Origin: GCA-2720975 sp964467985
GTDB taxonomy: Bacteria > Planctomycetota > UBA1135 > GCA-002686595
Assembly: GCA_964467985.1 (NCBI GenBank)
Contig: CAYXTP010000001.1
Location: 1-64,000, forward strand
DNA length: 64,000 bases
Reading direction: 5' to 3'
Position 1 is the stretch's first letter. Every line of letters begins with the position of its first letter. The notes beneath the pieces were generated by a model. It ran no database searches. It saw only the letters and a list, made by a program, of their open reading frames with translations, and had not been told where the DNA came from. Of the stretch, positions 19,291 to 28,246 are shown in pieces. The translations under genes were made by a program, and so were the position numbers.

Positions 19291-22200
19291 TGGCTGACAC
19301 GGACCTCCAATCAGGGGCGAAGCCCCCGTCCGCACTAGATCGCGTGATTCGTTTCTCGCTCGAGAACCGGTTGCTCGTAATGCTCGGGACGGTTTTCTTT
19401 GTGGCCTGGGGCATCATCGTTGCGCCATTCGACTGGAACGTGCCCGGGCTACCGCGCGATCCAGTGCCCGTCGATGCCATTCCCGACACCGGTGAGAATC
19501 AGCAGATCATCTTCACCTCTTGGCCGGGCCGTTCCCCCCAGGATGTGGAGGATCAGGTTTCCTACCCACTGACCGTGGCGCTCCTGGGTGTTCCCGGTGT
19601 GAAGAGCATCCGTAGTTCATCCATGTTCGGCTTCTCGTCGATCTTCGTGATCTTCGACGAGGACGTGGAGTTCTACTGGTCTCGCAGTCGCCTGCTGGAG
19701 AAGCTAAACAGCCTGCCATCCGGCACCTTGCCCGAGGGCGTGCAGCCGGCGCTGGGTCCGGACGCGACGCCGTTGGGCCAGGTCTTTTGGTACACCCTGG
19801 AAGGACGTGACGAAGAGGGCCAAGCCACGGGCGGGTGGGACCTGCATGAGTTGCGCACGATCCAGGATTGGTACGTGCGCTACAAGCTCTCCAGCGTGGA
19901 GGGCGTGGCGGAGGTCGCGTCAATCGGGGGCTACGTGCAGGAATACCAAATCGATGTGGATCCCGACGCCATGCGAGCGCACGGCATCGCACTCAATGAC
20001 GTGTTCAAGGCCGTTGGGGCTTCAAACGTCGACGTTGGTGCGCGCACGATCGAGATCAACCGGGCCGAGTACGTAGTCCGCGGTCTGGGATTCCTCGAGA
20101 ACCTCGAGGACATCGAGCAGATCGTCGTGGGTGTCTCAGACAACGTGCCGATCACCGTGCGCCAGATTGCAACGGTCGCTCTTGGGCCTGCCCTGAGGCG
20201 CGGGGCGCTGGACAAGGGTGGAGCAGAGGCCGTGGGGGGCGTCGTCGTTGTGCGCTACGGCGCCAACCCGCTTGAAGTGATCAACCGGGTCAAGCAACGC
20301 TTGGGTGAGATCGCTACGGGCATGCCGTCCAAGACTCTTGAAGATGGACGCACGTCACGTGTGAGTGTGGTTCCCTTCTACGATCGATCTGGTCTGATCC
20401 ACGAGACCCTGGGGACCCTCAACTCGGCCCTGGAGCTCGAGATTCTGGTCACCATTATCGTCGTGTTGGTCATGATGGGGCACCTACGCAGTGCGGCGCT
20501 CATCTCCGGACTCCTACCTCTCGCCGTGCTCTTGTGCTTCATTGCCATGAAGCAGTTCGGCGTAGACGCCAACATCGTCGCCCTTTCCGGTATCGCTATC
20601 GCCATCGGCACGATGGTGGACGTGGGCATCGTGCTGACGGAGAACATCCTCAAGCACGCCACTCCCAAGCAGAACGTGCGAGAACGGTTGGAGAGCGTCT
20701 ATCGTGGGGCGACGGAGGTGGGAGGGGCCGTGCTCACTGCGGTCTTGACTACGGTTGTCAGTTTCCTGCCCGTGTTCGCCATGGAAGGACCTGAGGGCAA
20801 GTTGTTCAAGCCCTTGGCGTTCACCAAGACTTTTGCGTTGATTGGCTCAATTATCGTCGCACTGGTAATTATTCCCCCGGCGGCTCACATGTTCCTCGGG
20901 CGTGCGCGAGAGAAACGGGGAGGACGATCTCTAGTTGGGGCCTGGATGTTGGCAATCGCGGGTTTGACGGTCGCGTTCAGCGTGACGGTGAAGGGCGGGC
21001 TCGCGTTGTTGGCCCTCGCGGCTTGGCGTGCGCTCGAACCCACCCTCCCCGAAAAGACCAAACAAGTCGCACGCCGATTCGCGAGCCTAGCAGTTGCGGT
21101 CGCTGTGGCGGTTCTGTTGGCCAGCCTGTGGGAACCGCTTGGACCTGGGCGCTCAGGCGGTAATCTGCTGTTCACGTTTGGACTGCTCGGCGGCGTTTTG
21201 GCCCTCTTTGCATTACTGATTTCGACCTACGAGCCGGTTCTGCGCTGGTGCCTGCGCCACAAGATCCTGTTCCTGTCGGTCCCGACGATCCTGGTCTTCT
21301 TCGGACTTGCCACTTGGCTGGGGTTCGCGCGGGTTACCGCGCCTCTAGCGGCTCCTATGGCGGCCGTGACCAACGCCGCACGCGCAGTCCTGCCCGCAGC
21401 TCTCGTCGGGTCGGGAACTGTGGACGCCCACGACGTGCAAATGTGGAAACCCTGGACGTGGGCTTCCCACACTTTTCCCGGTTTGGGCAAGGAGTTCATG
21501 CCGCCCTTGGACGAGGGGTCGTTCCTACTGATGCCCGTGACCATGCCCCACGCCTCCATTGGCGAAGCCTTCGAGCTCTTGCAGCAGCAAGACATGCTGG
21601 TCCGCGCGATCCCCGAAGTCGAGGAGGTCGTGGGTAAGATTGGCCGTGCAGAGAGCCCTCTCGACCCAGCACCTATCTCCATGGTGGAGACGGTGGTCAC
21701 GTACAAATCTGAGTACAAGCTGGACGGGAATGGACGGCGACTTCGATTCGCCCAAGATGAATTAACGGGCGAGTTCTTGCTGGATGACGGCGGAATGTTG
21801 GTCCCTGACGAGAACGGACAGGCTTTTCGCCAATGGCGTGATCACATCACTAGCCCGCGGGATATCTGGGACGCGATCGAGCAGGCAGCCAGGATTCCCG
21901 GCATGACCACAGCGTCCATGCTGCAGCCCATTGAGACCCGGCGCATCATGCTTCAGACAGGCATGCGGGCTCCAATGGGTGTGAAGGTGTACGGACCCGA
22001 TCTCAAGACGATTGAGCAAGTGGCGCTCGACTTCGAAGAGATGTTGCGCGAGGTGCCCACGATTCGTCCGGCAACGGTCTTCGCAGACCGAGTGATCGGC
22101 AAGCCCTACATTGAAATCGACATCGACCGTACCGCGATCGCTCGCTATGGCCTCTCCGTACGCGCCGTTCAGGACGTGATCGAAGTGGCGGTGGGGGGCA

Positions 22201-23147
22201 AGAGGCTGACAACCACCATCGAGGGGCGCGAACGGTACCCAGTGCGCGTGCGCTACCCGCGGGAATTGCGAGACCAATTCGAGCAGTTGGGTGAAGTTCT
22301 TGTGGCCAGCCCCGGAGGGGTGCAGGTCCCTCTGGGTCAGTTGGCCGAAATCCGGTACACGCCTGGCCCGCAGAGCATCAAGAGCGAGGACACATTCCTA
22401 GTGGCCTATGTGTTGTTTGATATGCAACCGGGCCAGGCGGAAGTGGACGTAGTCGAACACGCACAGGACTACATCGCCGCGCAAATTGAATCGGGTGCCT
22501 ACGAACTGCCTCCGGGGGTGTCTTACAAGTTTGCCGGCAACTATGAGAATCAACAGCGCGCCTCGGCCAAGTTGCGAGTTGTGTTGCCCTTGGCCATGTT
22601 CCTCATCTTCTTGATCCTATACATGCAGTTCCGTTCGACCATGACGACGGCCATCGTCTTCTCGGCAGTGTTTGTTGCCTGGTCCGGCGGATTCTTGATG
22701 CTCTGGCTCTATGGGCAAGGGTGGTTCCTCGATACGACGATCGCGGGTACTGACCTGCGCGAGTTGTTTCAGGTACACGCGCTCAACTTGAGCGTGGCCG
22801 TGTGGGTGGGATTCTTGGCCCTGTTTGGGATCGCCACAGACGACGGGGTCATCATGGCGACCTACATCAAGCAGACCTTCGAGCGTCGGGCACCAAAAGA
22901 CAAGCAGGCCGTGATTGACGCCGTTGTGGAAGCGGGGAAACGACGGATTCGGCCCTGTCTGATGACCACAGCCACGACGACCCTGGCCTTGATCCCGATC
23001 CTCACGTCCACCGGGCGCGGGTCGGACGTGATGATCCCCATGGCAATTCCATCGATTGGCGGGATGACGGTGGCCCTCATCACGATCTTCGTCGTCCCCA
23101 CCCTCTACTGCCTAGTTGAGGAATTGAAACTGCGGCGCGCCAAGTAG
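19290..23147 (+). CDS. cusA: CusA/CzcA-type heavy-metal RND efflux pump (long form)
   Basis: Proton-driven inner-membrane pump exporting heavy metals (Cu/Ag or Co/Zn/Cd type). The N-terminal half has SWPGRSPQDVEDQVSYPLTV and SSMFGFSSIFVIFDEDVEFY. The TM4 region GTMVDVGIVLTENI holds the proton-relay aspartate. FMPPLDEGSFLLMP and MLQTGMRAPMGVKVYGP mark the second half, and GIATDDGVIMATYIKQTFE near the C-terminus is conserved. At 1285 residues it is about 240 longer than E. coli CusA. The extra sequence lies mostly between TM6 and YEPVLRW, where about 100 residues contain two or three added hydrophobic segments, plus more before FMPPLDEG. Start ATG 19290 overlaps the adaptor stop. Which metal is exported cannot be told. 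Confidence 0.93.
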   Translation: MADTDLQSGAKPPSALDRVIRFSLENRLLVMLGTVFFVAWGIIVAPFDWNVPGLPRDPVPVDAIPDTGENQQIIFTSWPGRSPQDVEDQVSYPLTVALLGVPGVKSIRSSSMFGFSSIFVIFDEDVEFYWSRSRLLEKLNSLPSGTLPEGVQPALGPDATPLGQVFWYTLEGRDEEGQATGGWDLHELRTIQDWYVRYKLSSVEGVAEVASIGGYVQEYQIDVDPDAMRAHGIALNDVFKAVGASNVDVGARTIEINRAEYVVRGLGFLENLEDIEQIVVGVSDNVPITVRQIATVALGPALRRGALDKGGAEAVGGVVVVRYGANPLEVINRVKQRLGEIATGMPSKTLEDGRTSRVSVVPFYDRSGLIHETLGTLNSALELEILVTIIVVLVMMGHLRSAALISGLLPLAVLLCFIAMKQFGVDANIVALSGIAIAIGTMVDVGIVLTENILKHATPKQNVRERLESVYRGATEVGGAVLTAVLTTVVSFLPVFAMEGPEGKLFKPLAFTKTFALIGSIIVALVIIPPAAHMFLGRAREKRGGRSLVGAWMLAIAGLTVAFSVTVKGGLALLALAAWRALEPTLPEKTKQVARRFASLAVAVAVAVLLASLWEPLGPGRSGGNLLFTFGLLGGVLALFALLISTYEPVLRWCLRHKILFLSVPTILVFFGLATWLGFARVTAPLAAPMAAVTNAARAVLPAALVGSGTVDAHDVQMWKPWTWASHTFPGLGKEFMPPLDEGSFLLMPVTMPHASIGEAFELLQQQDMLVRAIPEVEEVVGKIGRAESPLDPAPISMVETVVTYKSEYKLDGNGRRLRFAQDELTGEFLLDDGGMLVPDENGQAFRQWRDHITSPRDIWDAIEQAARIPGMTTASMLQPIETRRIMLQTGMRAPMGVKVYGPDLKTIEQVALDFEEMLREVPTIRPATVFADRVIGKPYIEIDIDRTAIARYGLSVRAVQDVIEVAVGGKRLTTTIEGRERYPVRVRYPRELRDQFEQLGEVLVASPGGVQVPLGQLAEIRYTPGPQSIKSEDTFLVAYVLFDMQPGQAEVDVVEHAQDYIAAQIESGAYELPPGVSYKFAGNYENQQRASAKLRVVLPLAMFLIFLILYMQFRSTMTTAIVFSAVFVAWSGGFLMLWLYGQGWFLDTTIAGTDLRELFQVHALNLSVAVWVGFLALFGIATDDGVIMATYIKQTFERRAPKDKQAVIDAVVEAGKRRIRPCLMTTATTTLALIPILTSTGRGSDVMIPMAIPSIGGMTVALITIFVVPTLYCLVEELKLRRAK

Positions 23148-23155
23148 GCGCCGAT

Positions 23156-23788
23156 TCAGCCTTCAATCAATATGACGTCCACACTGCGGGGCCCGTGGAC
23201 CCCAACCGTCAAGGTCAGCTCGATGTCCGCCGTGCGCGAGGGCCCGGTGATGAACGAAGTGGTCGTGGGTAGAGCCTGGGTCTGCAGTTGCCGAAGAGCA
23301 GAGGCTAGGTCGGGAACCAAATCGCGAGCAAAGAGAACGATGACGCTGGCCGGTGGGACGAGGGATACGAGCCGGTGTCGTTCGGATTCCGAGCACAGCA
23401 CGAGAGTTCCTGTCTCGGCGATGCCCAGCTGAGCCGTGCACAGGCCAACGTCCATCTCGAGCAATTCCGACCTGGGGATCGGGTCCCTTAGGCCGTGTAC
23501 GTGGCAGGCAAGGCCCACAGAGTCACGCCAACTCGAAAGAGCGGCGGCGTCTGAGCAGGCAATCGCATTCCAGCTGCGGTCAGCTGCCAAGCCTCGCAGA
23601 ATCAGCAGGCCATCTTCAGAAGACTTGACCCGGTGCACCTGTCCCTCAACGGCTTCCAGGGCCTGACAGAATGCGTCGACCCCACCGCGCGCAGTCGGCA
23701 TGTCGAGCACGGGCGGCAGGGGCGGAGGTTGTGTGCCCTTGAGCCGGGAACGGACTGCGTTCAGAAGGGGGTGATCCGTGGCGCTCAT
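23156..23788 (-). CDS. lutC: LutC-like LUD-domain protein
   Basis: Third subunit of the LutABC L-lactate oxidation system (LUD/DUF162 domain). At 210 residues it has normal length. Recognisable parts are MDVGLCTAQLGIAETGTLVL, with the typical G(I/V)AETGT core, VSLVPPASVIVLFARDLVPD and FITGPSRTADIELTLTVGVH...GPRSV at the end. ATG 23788 overlaps the lutB stop (ATGA); the longer in-frame start at 23824 would sit inside lutB. It is convergent with cusA (8 nt apart) without an obvious terminator between them. Confidence 0.92.
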   Translation of the reverse strand: MSATDHPLLNAVRSRLKGTQPPPLPPVLDMPTARGGVDAFCQALEAVEGQVHRVKSSEDGLLILRGLAADRSWNAIACSDAAALSSWRDSVGLACHVHGLRDPIPRSELLEMDVGLCTAQLGIAETGTLVLCSESERHRLVSLVPPASVIVLFARDLVPDLASALRQLQTQALPTTTSFITGPSRTADIELTLTVGVHGPRSVDVILIEG

Positions 23789-25233
23789 GTGGGCGGCTCC
23801 TGTTTGTCGAGACCTCCCTTCCATTCCTGTCGAAACGAGTGCTTCGGCATCTGGGGCAGGCTGCGCTTGTCGTTCCAGACCCCAAGCGGTGGAAGCAACT
23901 TGCCCACCATTCGGGAGAGCGCTCCTGACGATTGGCCCAGGCGGACGGTGCGGGTGAGTACGCGGCCCAAGAACCCAGCCAGTCGCGGGCGTGCTGCAAT
24001 ACGACTCCAGGCTGCGAAACCCCAGCGCTCACCCCAGCCTGCCTCCGTCCCTCTTTCACGCAGGTCGAGTAACAGCTCCGGCAAATCAATCTTGACGGGG
24101 CACACGTCTCGGCACGCTCCGCACAGACTGGAAACGTGGGGCAGGTTGCCGGCGCAGTCTTGCCCCGCCAGGGCGGGAGTGATCACCGCCCCGATGGGGC
24201 CGGGGTAGACTGAGCCGTAGCTATGACCACCCACTTGCTTGTAGACCGGGCAAACATTGAGGCATGCGCCGCACCGAATGCAGGCCAGCGCCTCTCGTTC
24301 CAGTGGCGTGGAGAGCTGTTTGCTGCGGCCATTGTCGAGCAGAACCAGGTGTAGTTCCTCGGGCCCTTCATCCCCGGGTGCGAGCTTGGGGCCCGTAAAC
24401 AGAGTCTGATACGTGGTCAGAGCCTGTCCCGTTCCGGATCGGGGCAGCAGCCGCAAGAACACATCCAGATCGGCGAGGCGGGGAATGACCTTTTCGATGC
24501 CGGTAACCGCGATGTGCACTTTGGGCAAGCTCATGCAAAGTCGCGCGTTACCCTCGTTTTCCAAGACCAGGAAGGAGCCCGTTTCGGCGACCAGGAAATT
24601 CACACCACTCACACCCAAGTCGGCGTCCGCGAAGCGCGCGCGCAAGAAACGGCGGGCCACATTTGTGAGTTCTTCCACATCGTGGCTTTCGGGTATGCCG
24701 AGCTCCTCGCTGAACAGCCGGCCGACCTCCTGACGCGTCTTGTGGATGGCGGGGGCGATGATGTGGGACGGCTTTTCACCCGCCAGCTGAATAATCCACT
24801 CCCCCAGATCGGTCTCTACGGGCTCCATTCCTTGCGAAAGGAGGTGTTCGTTCAGACCGATTTCCTCGGTCACCATGCTCTTGCTCTTGACGACTCTGGA
24901 TGCCTCAGTCTGCTTGGCAATTGCGCTCACGATACTGCAGGCCTCCTCTCGATCCTCGGCGAAGTGGACCTGCAGCCCGCGTTCTTCTGCACGCTCTACG
25001 AACTGAAGTAGGTAGGAGTCCAGGCTCGCCAAGGTATGGGCTTTGATGGCCCGGGCCTGCTCGCGCCACGTCTCCCAGTCCGGCGCTTGTGCCAGTGCAC
25101 GTTGCCGGCGATTGGCGAACTCCGTCGTGACCTTGTCCAGTGCCCCGCGCAAGGAGTCATCTGCCAGAGCTTCCTGAGAGCGATCTCCGAAGTTGCGGGC
25201 ATCGAGATCAACGATGGGTTCGCCAGGTGTCAT
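23785..25233 (-). CDS. lutB: LutB-like iron-sulfur protein
   Basis: Iron-sulfur electron-transfer subunit of the lactate-oxidation complex, 482 residues. An N-terminal LUD domain (SRVVKSKSMVTEEIGLNEHL, GVNFLVAETGSFLVLENEGN) is followed by two 4Fe-4S motifs, CIRCGACLNVCPVY and CGACRDVCPVKIDLPELLL, and a C-terminal DUF3390-type helical tail with ARPRLAGFLGRVLTR. This is the standard LutB architecture. The start overlaps the stop of lutA by 4 nt and its stop overlaps lutC by 4 nt, so expression is tightly coupled. In Bacillus subtilis this operon permits growth on L-lactate; the same role here is inference. Confidence 0.94.
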   Translation of the reverse strand: MTPGEPIVDLDARNFGDRSQEALADDSLRGALDKVTTEFANRRQRALAQAPDWETWREQARAIKAHTLASLDSYLLQFVERAEERGLQVHFAEDREEACSIVSAIAKQTEASRVVKSKSMVTEEIGLNEHLLSQGMEPVETDLGEWIIQLAGEKPSHIIAPAIHKTRQEVGRLFSEELGIPESHDVEELTNVARRFLRARFADADLGVSGVNFLVAETGSFLVLENEGNARLCMSLPKVHIAVTGIEKVIPRLADLDVFLRLLPRSGTGQALTTYQTLFTGPKLAPGDEGPEELHLVLLDNGRSKQLSTPLEREALACIRCGACLNVCPVYKQVGGHSYGSVYPGPIGAVITPALAGQDCAGNLPHVSSLCGACRDVCPVKIDLPELLLDLRERGTEAGWGERWGFAAWSRIAARPRLAGFLGRVLTRTVRLGQSSGALSRMVGKLLPPLGVWNDKRSLPQMPKHSFRQEWKGGLDKQEPPT

Positions 25234-25946
25234 CTTGAGTTCAAGACCTCCGCCAAATGCAGGGCTTTCACCTTGGAGCCCAACGCGTCCAGTCGGCCGC
25301 CCAACTGCAACAGACAGGAGACGTCAGATGAGAGCACGGCAGCCACACCAGCCTCTTCAATGTGCCGAATCTTCCAGTCGGACATGGCCACAGACACGTC
25401 CGCGTGCTTGATCGCGAATGTCCCGCCGAACCCACAGCACGTATCGCAACCTTGCGCCTCTACCAATTCAAGGTCTCGCACGTGGGACAGCAATTGGCGC
25501 GGTTCATCACGGACGCCCAGCTCCCGCAGCGTATGGCAAGCGTCGTGCCAGGTGGTCTTGCCAGGCCAACGAGCTCCCAGGTCCATCAAGTTCAGGTCTT
25601 GGACGAGAAATTGACTGAATTCGCGCGTGCGGTTGGCGACCGATAGGGCTCGCTCGTGATCCTCGCCTACTTCAAACAGGCTCGGTAGGCGAGCCAGCAT
25701 GGCCGCACAGGATCCCGAGGGCACGATGATGGGCTCGTTCGTCGAACCCAAGCTATCGAGCACTCCGCGGGCCACTCGGCAGGCTTCGTCCTTATGACCG
25801 GCATTGAATGCCGGCTGCCCACAGCAGGTTTGTCGCGCGTCAAACACGACCGTACAGCCAGCTCTCCGAAGCACCTGCACGGTGGCCACGCCAACCTGGG
25901 GCGCGATGGTGTCTACCAGGCAGGAAACGAAGAGGGAAACTTTCAA
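25230..25946 (-). CDS. lutA: LutA-like CCG-domain oxidoreductase
   Basis: Heterodisulfide-reductase-like subunit of LutABC, 238 residues. It carries two cysteine-rich CCG domains: SCLVDT...ARQTCCGQPAFNAGH with a later GSCAAML, and HDACHTLRELGV...CDTCCGFGGTFAIKH. Such motifs bind iron-sulfur clusters. MSDWKIRHIEEAGVAAVLSS...DVSCLLQLGG closes the protein as in B. subtilis LutA. It is first of the three lut genes and overlaps the upstream sugar phosphate isomerase stop by 4 nt. Confidence 0.94.
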   Translation of the reverse strand: MKVSLFVSCLVDTIAPQVGVATVQVLRRAGCTVVFDARQTCCGQPAFNAGHKDEACRVARGVLDSLGSTNEPIIVPSGSCAAMLARLPSLFEVGEDHERALSVANRTREFSQFLVQDLNLMDLGARWPGKTTWHDACHTLRELGVRDEPRQLLSHVRDLELVEAQGCDTCCGFGGTFAIKHADVSVAMSDWKIRHIEEAGVAAVLSSDVSCLLQLGGRLDALGSKVKALHLAEVLNSR

Positions 25947-26896
25947 GCATCCAATGCGCGGGTCATCCGAACCAGAATCTCAGTCATTCGTTCATGGTCG
26001 CCGCCGCTCACTTCGGCACTGGCCCAACCTGCAAAGCCAACCTTGTCGAGCGCGGCCATCACCTCGGGCCAACGGCAGTCCCCTTCGGTGATCTTCACAC
26101 CGAAACCCTTCCATGGCCCCTCCTCCATTTGGCGTTTGCGGCTGTATTCCTTGACGTCGAGCTTGAGGATGCGATGGCCTAGGGCCTGCACCCAATGCTC
26201 GGCCCAGCCGTAGCGGATCAGGTTTCCGATATCGAGGAACCAGCCCACTCGATCGCTCTCGAATTCGTCCACGTAACGTGCGGCTTCGACCGGAGAGAGG
26301 AGGAAGTTGTTCCATACGTTCTCGAAGGCGATCTTCACCCCTAAGTCACTGGCGGCGGGCAGTGCCTTGCGAATCTCGGTCTGGGAGCGTTCGTACACCA
26401 AGTGGTAGGGGGTGTTCTGATTGACCACTCCTGGCACAAGCAGAACCGTCGAACCGCCATAGGCGGCGCAGTCTTCCAAGGCTCTGAGCAGCCCATCCAG
26501 ACCACGCTTGCGAACTTCAGCGTCCGCATCACCCAGCGTGTCCCGCCAGTGCACAGAATCCACGACACCGGGGATTTCGATGCCCGTGGCATCCTTGGCT
26601 TCCAGAACTTCGTTGCGATCCAATCCGCTGGGCGAGTCCATCTCCACCCCTTCGAAGCCCACATCAGCGGCCAGCCGAAATTTTTCGAGCACGGTCGAGC
26701 CCGGTCCGATCATTCCGTACTTGAGGGCACGCTGGATGCCGCGCATGCATGGACCTGGTGCGACCTCGGCTCCCTCTGGCTCTTGGGGTTCTTGCGGCTC
26801 CAACGGCAGCGAGAGTAGCGCCTCGCCGGACTTGAGCGGCGTGGCGAGGACGGAGCCGGCGGCGGCCAAGAAATGGCGGCGTGCGAGGGATGTCAT
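25943..26896 (-). CDS. Tat-exported sugar phosphate isomerase/epimerase-like protein
   Basis: A xylose-isomerase-like TIM-barrel protein (AP endonuclease 2 family), 317 residues. MTSLARRHFLAAAGSVLATP is a likely Tat signal (RRHFLAAAG), so it is probably periplasmic. Barrel residues expected to hold a divalent metal are in IAFENVWNNFLLSP (Glu), GWFLDIGNLIRYGW (Asp, about 215), RILKLDVKEYS and ASAEVSGGDHERM (Glu near the end). It heads the lut operon, its stop overlapping the lutA start (ATGA). Many planctomycete members are predicted hydroxypyruvate isomerases or inositol or sugar epimerases. The substrate cannot be assigned, and linking it to lactate use is speculative. Confidence 0.87.
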   Translation of the reverse strand: MTSLARRHFLAAAGSVLATPLKSGEALLSLPLEPQEPQEPEGAEVAPGPCMRGIQRALKYGMIGPGSTVLEKFRLAADVGFEGVEMDSPSGLDRNEVLEAKDATGIEIPGVVDSVHWRDTLGDADAEVRKRGLDGLLRALEDCAAYGGSTVLLVPGVVNQNTPYHLVYERSQTEIRKALPAASDLGVKIAFENVWNNFLLSPVEAARYVDEFESDRVGWFLDIGNLIRYGWAEHWVQALGHRILKLDVKEYSRKRQMEEGPWKGFGVKITEGDCRWPEVMAALDKVGFAGWASAEVSGGDHERMTEILVRMTRALDA

Positions 26897-26950
26897 GCAG
26901 GCATGGTAGCGCTCTCACCCCAACTTGGGCCGCGCTGTTTGTCAGGTGGG

Positions 26951-28201
26951 TCAGCGAGCGGAACCCCGATCCACCTCCAGCCGTTCTCGGACCGCGGCGC
27001 GATCGTCAAACACCCCGGCCCGAACGGCTAGCAGGGTCAGGCGCTGTTTGAATGGATCGTCGTGCACCGACTCCTCGTGATTGGGCAGCATCGCATTCTC
27101 CTGCCTGCCAGCGAGCCAAGCCAGGTGCGCCATTCCAGCTCGATACCCCCAGGTGGGTCGTCCGAACAGATGCGCGCCCAGCTCCTTGCAGGGTGCCATC
27201 AGCTGGTCATACCGCGCGCAATCCCCGGCGGCCAAAGCGCGCAAGGCCAGGGTAGCCGGCCGCGCAATTGCATCCAGGATCCCGAGTAGAGCGTGACTGA
27301 AATCCCCACAGGTGAGTGCGCCGCCCACGATCTCGCGGCTGCTGAGCACTTGCTGGGACTCCCCTTCGACGAGGGCCGGGAAATTCAGATCGTCTCCGGT
27401 GAACACGGCTTGCCCGTGGCGCATCAACTCTGATCGCACTCTTCGCTCAAAAGCCGGGTCGAGTAGAGACAGCTTGACGCCCGCGACCTTGTTCCGATCC
27501 AGGGACATCACGCGCTCAAAGCTGCTCCCTGGGAAATAGTGTTGCATACCCTCCAGGAAGGCTGGGCCGAGCCAGTGGATCAGGATTGGGCCCTCTACCG
27601 CGGAGAGAATCTGATCGTAGACGGCGACGAATTCGTCCTCGTCGCACCCTCTGTTCACCAGCCAAGGCATGGGTAGCAAGATGGGTAACCCCCCAGCTAC
27701 CTGGATGAAGTTTACCTGGTGAATGACGCCTTCGCAGAGTGCTTGCGCCGATTCGATTTGCGCCAGGTGATCGGAGCTGGCTCCAGCGATGAAACCCGCG
27801 GGAGGTGACAACGTCGACGTTTCCTCGATCAATCGTTTGGCGGTCGGCCATCCCAGTTGAAACCGCTGCGCAGTGTCCATTGCTTCGGCAATTCCCAGAC
27901 CCTGTTCGATCAAGTAGCGCCGTGAAGCTCGGGTCGCTTCCCAATCCACATGGGGTTGGATGTCAGAGGGGCTCCCCGGTCCGCTGGGAGTGTGGGGTAC
28001 CTCTGCATAGGAGGTGGCCATGACCACACGCGTGGCGGCAAACGCTCGGCGCACTGGGTTCAACCCGGCTCGTTCGCCAAGGATATCGATGTGTTCGGCG
28101 AGAGGGTCGGCCTCAAGCTCGCCCAGCAGTTGTTCGTGGAGTGTCATGGGCAAATGCAGGCGGCTGAGTCTAGCGGCTGTCACTGAGCCTTGCCCGGACA
28201 T
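26951..28201 (-). CDS. DUF993 family protein (DHDPS-like TIM barrel)
   Basis: A 416-residue DUF993 protein, a family related to the dihydrodipicolinate synthase fold. Typical elements are GLGIAEAMDTAQR, PAGFIAGASSDHL, VEGPILIHWLGPAFLEGMQHYFP, the probable Schiff-base lysine region NKVAGVKLSLLDPAFERRVR, FTGDDLNFPALVEGE and DFSHALLGILDAIARPATLA. Some family members act in sugar-derived aldol chemistry, but no reaction is established here. ATG 28201 lies 45 nt from the divergent transporter start; a later in-frame ATG at 28147 is a possible alternative. It follows the SPI-lut genes on the same strand direction but is separated by 54 nt from the SPI gene. Confidence 0.8.
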   Translation of the reverse strand: MSGQGSVTAARLSRLHLPMTLHEQLLGELEADPLAEHIDILGERAGLNPVRRAFAATRVVMATSYAEVPHTPSGPGSPSDIQPHVDWEATRASRRYLIEQGLGIAEAMDTAQRFQLGWPTAKRLIEETSTLSPPAGFIAGASSDHLAQIESAQALCEGVIHQVNFIQVAGGLPILLPMPWLVNRGCDEDEFVAVYDQILSAVEGPILIHWLGPAFLEGMQHYFPGSSFERVMSLDRNKVAGVKLSLLDPAFERRVRSELMRHGQAVFTGDDLNFPALVEGESQQVLSSREIVGGALTCGDFSHALLGILDAIARPATLALRALAAGDCARYDQLMAPCKELGAHLFGRPTWGYRAGMAHLAWLAGRQENAMLPNHEESVHDDPFKQRLTLLAVRAGVFDDRAAVRERLEVDRGSAR

Positions 28202-28246
28202 CGCCGGTGCCCTACGGTTCTGGCGTTCACCTCCACCCTCGGGATC

